Shown here piece after piece: positions 1 through 6,023 of a DNA stretch of 6,023 nucleotides. Numbering within the stretch: position 1 is the stretch's first letter; every line of letters starts with the position of its first letter. Source of the stretch: Bacteroidales bacterium (GTDB lineage Bacteria > Bacteroidota > Bacteroidia > Bacteroidales > UBA12077); NCBI GenBank assembly GCA_030600625.1, contig JAUVLS010000093.1, forward strand, positions 1-6,023. Reading direction: 5' to 3'. The notes beneath the pieces were generated by a model. That model saw nothing but the letters and a program-made list of their open reading frames with translations. It searched no databases and was not told the origin of the DNA. Made by a program: the position numbers and the translations under genes.

Positions 1-75
1 AATCTTCCTTCAGACCCTACCGTTGCCAGTAACGCCCTTGACTTCGCATTGTCTTCCTTCCGATTAGGCGACAGG
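1..75. other. GC-richer fragment at left edge, possibly the end of a structured RNA or mobile element
   Basis: Of the first 70 bases 36 are G or C, against 21 of the next 70, so the base composition changes sharply near position 75. The segment holds a direct repeat of TCTTCCTTC at 3-11 and 52-60. On the minus strand it reads as purine-rich GGAAGGAAGA and GAAGGAAGA blocks around a GC-rich core, which loosely recalls structured RNA such as domain I of a group II intron. That resemblance is from memory only. Plus-strand frame 1 is open from 1 to 171 but runs through the terminator hairpin at 141-164, and no protein family is recognisable in it, so it is not called as a gene. Bases 76-130 are ordinary AT-rich spacer containing two short palindromes (103-113 and 118-127). 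Confidence 0.25.
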
Positions 76-132
76 ATATTTATTCATAAATCAATGAACG
101 TAATCCATTGGATATGTTTGCATGCAAGGCAA

Positions 133-164
133 ACAAAAAAGAGTGTAAGAAAACTCTTACACTC
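133..164 (-). terminator. Intrinsic terminator of the thioredoxin lipoprotein gene
   Basis: A perfect 10-bp inverted repeat, GAGTGTAAGA at 141-150 and TCTTACACTC at 155-164, encloses a 4-base loop. Read on the minus strand, the stem is followed at once by a run of six T (bases 140-135). It lies about 25 bases after the stop codon of the minus-strand gene that ends at 189, the expected place for a Rho-independent terminator of that gene. Confidence 0.88.
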
Positions 165-188
165 CCGATAATATATGGTAATAAATAT

Positions 189-1286
189 TTAATCTAATAA
201 TTCTGCTAACTTAGCTCCCAAATCTTCACCACGAAGATTTTTTGCTAATATTATTCCATCTTTATCTAAAAGAACATTATGAGGAATTGAACGAACAGCA
301 TATAATTTACCAGCTTCAGAATCCCAATATTTTAAATCAGAAACTTGTGGCCAGGTAAGTTCGTCATCTTTAATTGCCATAATCCATGCTTCGCGAGTTT
401 TATCAAATGAAACACCAAAGATTTCGAATCCTTTATCTTTATATTTAGCATAATTAGCTACTAAGTTTGGATTCTCCTGACGACAAGGATTACACCATGC
501 TGCCCAAAAATCAATTAAAACATATTTGTCGCCAATAATTGATGAAAGAGGCATAGGGCTTCCTGTAGTATCATTTAAAGTAAAATCAACATAAGGTTGT
601 CCAACAGTAACACGTTTCATTAATTCAACTCTTTCATTCAAAGTAACTACATATTGTGATTCAGCTAATTCGGGACTGAAATTTTTAGTAATTTCTTCCA
701 GTTCCTCCACTTCCATACGATAAGACATATATCTCAAAGTTATATATGGAGCTAAAACTGTGTTTGAATTCTCTTTAACAAAGCTTTCTATATATGCAAT
801 TTGCTGTTCCTCCACACTTGAATATTCTTCTTCAATTTCTTTAACTCTCGCAGCATCACCACTCATATTTGCCTGAATATATTCATTATAAAGAGCTCTG
901 AATTGCATATTATATTTAAGTAACTCTTCGTTGAAAGTATTAAAAAGAGTAGTAAGTTCTGAACCTTCAACAGTAGCGACTCCAATACTATCAACATTTG
1001 CAGTAATAGTTATATTAATATTTTCAAGAAATAATTGAATACCATCTAAAGTGTCGGCAAATGTAATTACAAAATATTCAGGTTGATCCACAGTGCCTTT
1101 AAAAACAAAAACACCATTTTCAATCGAAACAGAATCGACAGTTACAAGTTCATTATCAACAACTTTACTTAGCACAGCCGAGCCAGAATTTAAACCGTTT
1201 ATATTTCCTTCTATTTTGTACTTAGGCTGCATTGTACAAGAAAACATAATGGCAATAGTAATAATACTATAAAAGAGTTTTTTCAT
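189..1286 (-). CDS. TlpA-family thiol-disulfide lipoprotein with N-terminal DUF4369 domain
   Basis: This 365-residue protein is probably a thiol-disulfide oxidoreductase anchored in the cell envelope. It begins with a lipoprotein signal (MKK, a hydrophobic stretch, then MFSC with the lipid-modified cysteine at residue 17). Residues about 23-110 resemble the DUF4369 beta-rich domain common in Bacteroidota. Residues about 110-225 are mostly helical and rich in Glu. Residues about 228-365 form a TlpA/ResA/AhpC-TSA type thioredoxin fold with the active site WCNPC (Cys265 and Cys268) and the cis-proline loop SIPHN (Pro335). Such proteins usually reduce or exchange disulfides in exported proteins; the actual partner is unknown. 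The ATG follows an A-rich leader with no clear Shine-Dalgarno site, as is usual in this phylum. The gene lies 256 bp after meaB, separated by a palindromic element, and ends at a strong terminator, so it is probably transcribed alone. A weak -7-like TATGTTTA lies at 1318-1325 on the minus strand, without a convincing upstream partner. Confidence 0.93.
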   Translation of the reverse strand: MKKLFYSIITIAIMFSCTMQPKYKIEGNINGLNSGSAVLSKVVDNELVTVDSVSIENGVFVFKGTVDQPEYFVITFADTLDGIQLFLENINITITANVDSIGVATVEGSELTTLFNTFNEELLKYNMQFRALYNEYIQANMSGDAARVKEIEEEYSSVEEQQIAYIESFVKENSNTVLAPYITLRYMSYRMEVEELEEITKNFSPELAESQYVVTLNERVELMKRVTVGQPYVDFTLNDTTGSPMPLSSIIGDKYVLIDFWAAWCNPCRQENPNLVANYAKYKDKGFEIFGVSFDKTREAWIMAIKDDELTWPQVSDLKYWDSEAGKLYAVRSIPHNVLLDKDGIILAKNLRGEDLGAKLAELLD

Positions 1287-1373
1287 GATTTTATTTTTTA
1301 GTTTTTATAATAAGCGATAAACATACAAAAAATTCCAGATATTTAGAATTTAAGATATTTAAATATTTTGTAT

Positions 1374-1536
1374 ATTGAATATCCGTATGATTATCTGTGA
1401 ATTACCAAATTAATTGAAAATCAATTTGTTTGCCCCTAACCCTTAAGGGAGCAAATTGATTTTCTTCACACCCTTTAGGGATGGGGCAAATGAAGAAAAT
1501 CATTAACTATTTTAGGTAAACATGCGGATATTCAAT
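1374..1536. repeat. MITE- or REP-like palindromic intergenic element with 16-bp terminal inverted repeats
   Basis: The element is bounded by ATTGAATATCCGTATG (1374-1389) and its inverted copy CATGCGGATATTCAAT (1521-1536), which pair with one mismatch. Inside are a perfect 13-bp inverted repeat (GAAAATCAATTTG at 1416-1428 with CAAATTGATTTTC at 1452-1464), a perfect 11-bp one (1458-1468 with 1491-1501), an 8-bp one (TTTGCCCC at 1429-1436 with GGGGCAAA at 1483-1490) and the perfect palindrome CCCTTAAGGG (1440-1449). It has no coding capacity. It ends 6 bp past the meaB stop codon and about 90 bp upstream of the thioredoxin gene. No clear target-site duplication is visible. It is most likely a non-autonomous mobile or REP-like repeat that may also fold in the transcript; a role as an attenuator or terminator is possible but not shown. 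Confidence 0.6.
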
Positions 1537-1542
1537 TTTTTA

Positions 1543-2652
1543 TTAAAATTTCTTAAAGTAATCTTCTATTAATATTTTAGAAGCTAAAAAAGAGTTCATT
1601 TTTCTATCAACTACTTTTTCTTCAAACAATTTCAATTTATCTTGAATTCCCTTTTGGTTATAAAAATGATCACGAAGTGCTTCGTGAATAGATTCGTACA
1701 TCCAGTATTTAGCTTGTCTCATTCTCTGTTTCTCGAAAAAACCCGTTCCCTTTATATATTCAATATACTCAGTAATTGTATTCCAAACTTTATTGATTCC
1801 TGTAAAATCGATCGATGAGCAAGTAAGCACCTTGGGATTCCAACCACATTCCGGAGGAGGAAATAGATGCAAAGCATTACGATATTCTATTTTGGCCATT
1901 TCTGCTTTATTAACATTATCACCATCTGCCTTATTAATAGCAATAGTATCAGCCATTTCCATAATGCCACGTTTTATTCCCTGAAGTTCGTCTCCTGCAC
2001 CTGCAAGCATTAACAATAAAAAGAAATCAACCATAGAATGTACTGCAGTTTCTGATTGTCCAACACCTACAGTTTCGATCAATATAGTATCGAATCCGGC
2101 AGCTTCGCAAAGAATAATTGTATGGCGAGTTTTTTTTGCAACACCACCCAAAGACCCAGCCGATGGCGAAGGTCTGATAAAAGCACTTGGATCGTTTGCT
2201 AACTCTTCCATTCTTGTTTTATCACCTAAAATACTTCCTTTCGTCAATTCGCTACTGGGATCAACTGCTAATACTGCAATTTTTCTTCCCTGTTTAGTTA
2301 GATATTTACCAAGAGCTTCAATAAATGTGCTTTTCCCAACACCAGGCACACCTGTAACACCTATCCTAATAGATTTTTGTGCATAAGGAAGACATCTCTC
2401 AACAATCTCTGTAGCAAACCTATTCTGCTCAACTAAAGAACTTTCTTCTAATGTTATAACCTGGCTAAGCATTGTACGGTTTCCCTCTAAAATACCTACT
2501 ACATATTCATCGACAGTATGTTGTATCTTTTTCTTTAGACGAAATTTTTTAATAACATCAGGGTTTATTGATTCAGGTTGATCAACTCCGTTTTGCACAT
2601 TTAAAGCCGATTTAAATTCTTTCCTTTTATTATTGTTATCTTTTTTCGACAT
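1543..2652 (-). CDS. meaB: MeaB/ArgK-type GTPase, methylmalonyl-CoA mutase chaperone
   Basis: This 369-residue cytoplasmic P-loop GTPase belongs to the MeaB/ArgK branch of the G3E family. These proteins bind adenosylcobalamin-dependent methylmalonyl-CoA mutase, gate cofactor loading and protect the enzyme from inactivation, using GTP hydrolysis. Visible motifs are the Walker A loop GVPGVGKS (101-108), the family signature DPSS (131-134) with GSILGDKTRM (139-148), PSPSAGSLGG (161-170), the G3 region ETVGVGQS (193-200) and the base-specificity motif NKAD (240-243). A C-terminal helical region (about 300-369) corresponds to the family's dimerisation arm. The length is normal, slightly extended by a charged, low-complexity N-terminus (residues 1-40). 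The ATG at 2652 is the first one available and follows an AT-rich leader. No mutase gene is present in the window, so meaB is separated from its usual partner here. No intrinsic terminator follows directly; the palindromic repeat at 1374-1536 does instead. All catalytic motifs are intact. Confidence 0.96.
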   Translation of the reverse strand: MSKKDNNNKRKEFKSALNVQNGVDQPESINPDVIKKFRLKKKIQHTVDEYVVGILEGNRTMLSQVITLEESSLVEQNRFATEIVERCLPYAQKSIRIGVTGVPGVGKSTFIEALGKYLTKQGRKIAVLAVDPSSELTKGSILGDKTRMEELANDPSAFIRPSPSAGSLGGVAKKTRHTIILCEAAGFDTILIETVGVGQSETAVHSMVDFFLLLMLAGAGDELQGIKRGIMEMADTIAINKADGDNVNKAEMAKIEYRNALHLFPPPECGWNPKVLTCSSIDFTGINKVWNTITEYIEYIKGTGFFEKQRMRQAKYWMYESIHEALRDHFYNQKGIQDKLKLFEEKVVDRKMNSFLASKILIEDYFKKF

Positions 2653-2753
2653 AATAATAATATTTTATGCGAAATTATGATTTCTAAAGCTAGAAATAAA
2701 AAAATAGGAGAACTTTTATAAAACCCTCCATTTAAATTTTACTATACATTACA

Positions 2754-2787
2754 CAAAAAAGAGTAGCTTTTGTTTAAGCTACTCTTT
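2754..2787 (-). terminator. Intrinsic terminator of the DUF1573 gene
   Basis: A perfect 12-bp inverted repeat, AAAGAGTAGCTT at 2758-2769 and AAGCTACTCTTT at 2776-2787, encloses a 6-base loop. On the minus strand the GC part of the stem is followed by six T (2760-2755). It starts 34 bases after the DUF1573 stop codon and about 100 bases before the meaB start, so it should separate the two genes into different transcripts. Confidence 0.9.
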
Positions 2788-2821
2788 GATTTTCATCAAT
2801 TTAATATTAATCATTACATTT

Positions 2822-3907
2822 TTATTCTTTCAATATTTCACCTTTTATTATTAATCTTTCATTCGAAGCTTTTGGATCATTACTAATAACATATATAGTT
2901 TTTGTTTGCCTTCCTTTGCGTGATCCCGGGTTAAAAATAGCTTTAAAAGAACTTGATTCTCCAGGCTTTATTATTGTTTTTTCAGGAGCGACTGTTGTAC
3001 ATCCACATGTTGTCCTTATTTTTCGGATAATTAGATCGCTTTTACCCTTATTAGTATATTTGAACACATGTTCAATTTTATCATTAGACTTTGTTTTTCC
3101 AAAATCAAATATTTTGTTTTCAAATATGATTTGAGGTGCATTTGCAATTTCTTTCTCAGTTAGTTTAGAAAAATCTTCCTCAACTTTAGCACTTATTGTA
3201 ATATAATTTCTGCTACCGTGTTCTCCATTAATTAATACATTAATTCTATTGGTAATAAAACCCCAGTCGTTTACTTTTGAACCATCATATGTCCCTAAGA
3301 TATAACCCTTTTTTCCCGGTTTCAATACCGTAGGAACTACATCAAGTTTAAGATAAGCAGGGAGTTTTGAAAAAGTTATCTTCATATCTGAATCCGAAGA
3401 ATTATAAATTTTCAAAGTGTCTTTTTTAACCTGATTATTATATACACGAACAAAAGCAAAATGGTTAGTTTCTAATCTTAACTTACCCAAAATTCTAGGG
3501 TAATAATCTTCAATAGTTTTTTCCCGGGGCAACACTTTGCCCTTTATTCTTAATATCTTTCTTCCGGGATTTGTATTTGTCTCTACAAAAATACTTTTAT
3601 TAAAAGCCCCTGGTCGTCTGGCAGGATCAAAAACAGCACTAACAAAACCTTTTTGTCCAGGCATAATTGGTTTTTCTGTCCAGGTTGGAGAAGTACAACC
3701 ACACGATGCTTTTACTTTGTTAATTATTAGAGGAGCATCACCAGTGTTAGTAAATATGTATTTATATTCTACCTTACCATCGCTTTCTTTAATTTTTCCA
3801 AAATCATGAATTTCTTTTTCAAATGAAATAAATGCCCCTTTTTGTTGTGCATTTACAAAACTTAATAGGATAAGTACAGAAACGATACTTAAAAATAATT
3901 TCTTCAT
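2822..3907 (-). CDS. Secreted protein with two DUF1573 domains
   Basis: The 361-residue product starts with a Sec signal peptide (MKKLF, a hydrophobic core, likely cleavage after FVNA at residue 20). It contains three consecutive Ig-like beta modules. The first (about 27-125) and third (about 258-358) are DUF1573 domains. Each has the hallmark FDFG- or HDFG-like opening, a TN.G segment (TNTGDAPL, TNKGKSDL), the CGCT motif (Cys69/Cys71 and Cys301/Cys303), a KPG or MPG turn and a closing IKG strand. The middle module (about 130-243) has a similar strand pattern (LKIYNSSDSDMKI, LKPGKKG) but no CGCT motif. The domain's function is unknown; family members are exported and often occur in tandem in Bacteroidota, and the fold resembles the ASPM/SPD-2/Hydin and PapD-like domains. 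The ATG gives a complete signal peptide. The gene is divergent from the TTG-started gene at 4075 and is closed by the terminator at 2754-2787, so it looks monocistronic. Confidence 0.92.
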   Translation of the reverse strand: MKKLFLSIVSVLILLSFVNAQQKGAFISFEKEIHDFGKIKESDGKVEYKYIFTNTGDAPLIINKVKASCGCTSPTWTEKPIMPGQKGFVSAVFDPARRPGAFNKSIFVETNTNPGRKILRIKGKVLPREKTIEDYYPRILGKLRLETNHFAFVRVYNNQVKKDTLKIYNSSDSDMKITFSKLPAYLKLDVVPTVLKPGKKGYILGTYDGSKVNDWGFITNRINVLINGEHGSRNYITISAKVEEDFSKLTEKEIANAPQIIFENKIFDFGKTKSNDKIEHVFKYTNKGKSDLIIRKIRTTCGCTTVAPEKTIIKPGESSSFKAIFNPGSRKGRQTKTIYVISNDPKASNERLIIKGEILKE

Positions 3908-3952
3908 AACTCTATTTTATTTATTACTGATTTCAAATATTATAATTCTAAA

Positions 3953-3960
3953 CAAAAGTA
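3953..3960 (-). promoter_or_regulatory. Candidate Bacteroidota -7 element for the DUF1573 gene
   Basis: On the minus strand these bases read TACTTTTG, an exact match to the Bacteroidota -7 consensus TAnnTTTG. Transcription would begin near 3946, giving a leader of about 40 bases before the ATG at 3907. No TTG-type -33 element is found at the usual distance of about 19-22 bases; the nearest TTTG (3995-3992) is 31 bases away. The call therefore rests on the -7 element alone. Confidence 0.35.
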
Positions 3961-3984
3961 ATAATTACTTATAAGCTGTTATAA

Positions 3985-4016
3985 TTGTTAACAAACTTTA
4001 ACTTTTAATATTATTG
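3985..4016 (+). promoter_or_regulatory. Candidate Bacteroidota promoter for the TolB-like gene, overlapping a palindrome
   Basis: TTG at 3985-3987 and TATTATTG at 4009-4016 are spaced by 21 bases. They fit the Bacteroidota pattern of a TTG -33 box and a TAnnTTTG -7 box with one mismatch in the latter. Transcription would begin near 4023, about 50 bases before the TTG start codon at 4075. The -33 box is part of the perfect 10-bp palindrome TTGTTAACAA (3985-3994), which could be a small operator or chance in such AT-rich DNA. Confidence 0.3.
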
Positions 4017-4074
4017 TGGTAAATTCAACCAAAAATATAATCTATTTTTATAACAAAATTTTAGCTCCCGGGTT

Positions 4075-6023
4075 TTGAATAAATCTTTATTAATAATAGT
4101 TTTCATTTTTTGCAGCCTCATTTCCTCAAATATATATGGGCAATTTTATAATGGCCACCAAATGAACTTTGGGAAAAACCGGGTGCAATATAACAACTTT
4201 TACTGGTCATTTTACAGATACGATAAATTTGACACTTATTTTAATCAGGATGGAAAAGCAATTGCAAGATTTACCGGGGAAAATGCTACTCAGGAAATAC
4301 TCATACTCGAAGAAAAGTTAAATCATTCGTTAAATAAACGATTAACATTCCTGGTTTATAATAAATTTTCAGACTTCAGACAAAGTAATATTAATTTGGT
4401 TACAGGAAAAGAGGAATACAACACAGGCGGGATAACCAAAATCAGTAACAACAAAGTCAGTTTATATTTTCAAGGCAATCATCAGGATTATTTAAAGCAG
4501 ATGCGATCAGTAATTGCTGAAGTTATTGTAATGGAAATGCTTTATGGAGACAGACTTACTGAAAACGTTGCTAACTCATCAATGATCAATCTACCGGAAT
4601 GGTATTTAAAAGGGCTAACTTCATATCTTTCCGAAGAATGGAGTCCTGAAATTGAAAATAGAGTTAAAGACGGTATTATTAATAATCGATACAAAAAGTT
4701 TAACCGTCTAACCGGCGATGATGCTATATATGCGGGCCATTCATTCTGGAAATATATAAATGACTATTATGGGAATACAGTGATAACAGATATTCTTTAT
4801 CTTACCAGAGTAAATAAAGGTGCGAACAATGCAGTATTAAATGTTCTGGGCTTACCTTTTAAAGAAATTTCAAAACAATGGTTTAAATATTATAACGACT
4901 ATTTCGGCGATGAGTCATCGTATGCTTACGATTCATCATTAAATCAAAGCATCTTACACAAAAACAAACCGTCATTGTATTACAGTCAGGTTAAAGCCAG
5001 TCCTGATGGAGAACTAATAGCATACGTAAGCAACGAACTTGGGCAGGTGAAAATCTGGATTTACAATTCAGCTTTAGATAAGTCAGAGAAAATATTTAAA
5101 CATGGTCATAAAATCAAACAGATAAATGATTACACTTATCCTGTAATTGAATGGCACCCTTCCGGAAAAATATTAACCATAATTATAGAAAAAGACGGTG
5201 GATTAAAGCTTCTTCAGTATATACTTGAAAATAGCGAAATAACAGACAGAAATCTTTTATATTTTGACAAAATCCTTAATTTTTCTTACTCAGATAACGG
5301 TTCAAAAATAGTGTTTTCTGCTGTTAAAGATAGCAAAACTGATATTTATGTTTTCGATATTGCATCATCGACAAGCAAACAAATTACAAATGATTTGGCA
5401 GACGATTTTCATCCCCGATTTATTAATAACTCAACTAAAATAATTTTCTCTTCGAACAGATTAAATGATACCTTAATATCAAAAAACTCAGATTTTGGTC
5501 ATCAATTCGACTTGTTTGTTTATGATTATCAAAATAACAACCCCGTGTTATCAAGATTAACCAGCAGTATGCATCAGAATGAAGTGAATCCTTTTGAAAT
5601 CAAAAATCAAGAATATTATTATTTAAATGACCTAAATGGAATTAACAATCTGTTTTATGGCAAATATGATAGTACTATTAATTTTATTGATACTACCATC
5701 CATTACAGGTATTTTTTAAAGGAAAAACCACTAACTAATTTTTCAAGAAATATTAATGAACATCATTTAAGTAAAAACAAACAAACTTATTCATATATTA
5801 AATTCGACAATGGAAATTATTCAATTTATAACCGTTTGCTGAATCATGACCCCTTCGAAAAAGATATTAATTTAAAAGAGACAAAATACCGTAAATTACT
5901 TAATGAAAAATACAAAACAGAAGACAGTCTAAGTGTGTATAATTCTGACCAAAAATCAGACATTGATTCACTAATAATATTCTCAAAGGAAGATAATTAT
6001 GTTGATATTAACCACTACATTTT
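4075..6023 (+). CDS. Secreted protein with degenerate peptidase-MA-like domain and TolB/PD40 propeller repeats (3' end beyond window)
   Basis: The frame is open for 649 codons and leaves the window without a stop, so the C-terminus is missing. The TTG at 4075 is chosen because it gives a full Sec signal peptide (NKSLLIIVFIF core, cleavage probably near IYG22/Q23). The first in-frame ATG (4162, codon 30) would remove it, and an in-frame stop lies at 4051-4053. After the signal comes NFGKNRVQY (31-39), a motif I recall from large secreted Bacteroidota proteins, then a peptidase-MA/gluzincin-like region (about 44-275) with LPEWYLKGLTSYLSEEW (173-189). Where HExxH is expected the protein has AEVIV (148-152), and the usual EG is Lys179-Gly180, so zinc catalysis is unlikely. 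From about 305 on, PD40/TolB-like blades follow: VKASPDGELIAYVS, IEWHPSGKILTI, FSYSDNGSKIVFSA and PRFINNSTKIIFSSNR. A binding or scaffold role in the envelope is inferred; substrate unknown. Confidence 0.85.
   Translation, partial: MNKSLLIIVFIFCSLISSNIYGQFYNGHQMNFGKNRVQYNNFYWSFYRYDKFDTYFNQDGKAIARFTGENATQEILILEEKLNHSLNKRLTFLVYNKFSDFRQSNINLVTGKEEYNTGGITKISNNKVSLYFQGNHQDYLKQMRSVIAEVIVMEMLYGDRLTENVANSSMINLPEWYLKGLTSYLSEEWSPEIENRVKDGIINNRYKKFNRLTGDDAIYAGHSFWKYINDYYGNTVITDILYLTRVNKGANNAVLNVLGLPFKEISKQWFKYYNDYFGDESSYAYDSSLNQSILHKNKPSLYYSQVKASPDGELIAYVSNELGQVKIWIYNSALDKSEKIFKHGHKIKQINDYTYPVIEWHPSGKILTIIIEKDGGLKLLQYILENSEITDRNLLYFDKILNFSYSDNGSKIVFSAVKDSKTDIYVFDIASSTSKQITNDLADDFHPRFINNSTKIIFSSNRLNDTLISKNSDFGHQFDLFVYDYQNNNPVLSRLTSSMHQNEVNPFEIKNQEYYYLNDLNGINNLFYGKYDSTINFIDTTIHYRYFLKEKPLTNFSRNINEHHLSKNKQTYSYIKFDNGNYSIYNRLLNHDPFEKDINLKETKYRKLLNEKYKTEDSLSVYNSDQKSDIDSLIIFSKEDNYVDINHYI

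Noticed and set aside
103..127. Short palindromes ATCCA-T-TGGAT (103-113) and TTGCATGCAA (118-127) as operators
   Set aside because: They lie downstream of the thioredoxin gene's terminator with no promoter or gene start in view, so no role can be supported.
1..171. Plus-strand frame 1 open from the left edge to a TAA at 169-171
   Set aside because: It runs through the intrinsic terminator stem at 141-164 and changes base composition midway; no protein family is recognisable.
1429..1490. Repeated CCCTTAAGGG / CCCTTTAGGG blocks as a possible CRISPR-like or tandem array
   Set aside because: The units are inverted rather than directly repeated, there are only two, and there are no regular spacers.
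1793..1984. Plus-strand open frame of 63 codons
   Set aside because: It lies antisense inside the intact meaB gene, has no recognisable domain and is explained by the codon pattern of meaB.
2916..3134. Plus-strand open frame of 72 codons
   Set aside because: It is antisense to the C-terminal DUF1573 domain, which is clearly coding; nothing supports a second protein.
3537..3809. Plus-strand open frame of 90 codons
   Set aside because: It is antisense to the first DUF1573 domain and shows no family resemblance or start signal.
4014..4050. Alternative promoter for the plus-strand gene using TTG at 4014 and TATTTTTA at 4043-4050
   Set aside because: The spacer of 26 bases is too long for the Bacteroidota promoter pattern, and the pair at 3985-4016 fits better.

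Overview
The window is AT-rich and looks like chromosomal DNA from a member of the Bacteroidota. The evidence is the protein families (a DUF4369-thioredoxin lipoprotein, a secreted DUF1573 protein, and a secreted protein with the N-terminal motif GKNRVQY), A-rich leaders without clear Shine-Dalgarno sites, and TAnnTTTG-like promoter elements. The order or genus cannot be fixed from this sequence alone.

Layout. Positions 1-75 are a GC-richer scrap (36 of the first 70 bases are G or C) that matches none of the genes here and may be the edge of a structured RNA or mobile element continuing to the left. Three genes then lie on the minus strand. Read in their own direction they are a secreted DUF1573 protein (3907-2822) closed by a strong intrinsic terminator, the GTPase MeaB (2652-1543), and a TlpA-like thioredoxin lipoprotein with a DUF4369 domain (1286-189), also closed by a strong intrinsic terminator. 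Between meaB and the thioredoxin gene lies a compact element of about 163 bp (1374-1536) with 16-bp terminal inverted repeats and several nested internal palindromes; it resembles a MITE or REP-like repeat. On the plus strand, divergent from the DUF1573 gene, a long open frame begins at a TTG codon (4075) and runs off the right edge. It encodes a secreted protein with a peptidase-MA-like N-terminal domain whose zinc ligands appear to be lost, followed by TolB/PD40-type beta-propeller repeats.

The genes do not form an obvious pathway. MeaB is a cytoplasmic chaperone of methylmalonyl-CoA mutase, whose genes are not in this window. The other three products are predicted to be exported or anchored to the envelope. 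The spacings (169 and 256 bp) and the terminators suggest separate transcription units rather than one operon. No phage genes, CRISPR array, tRNA, rRNA or recognisable defence system was seen. The points most worth a second look are the palindromic element, the degenerate peptidase domain with its propeller, and the foreign-looking left edge.
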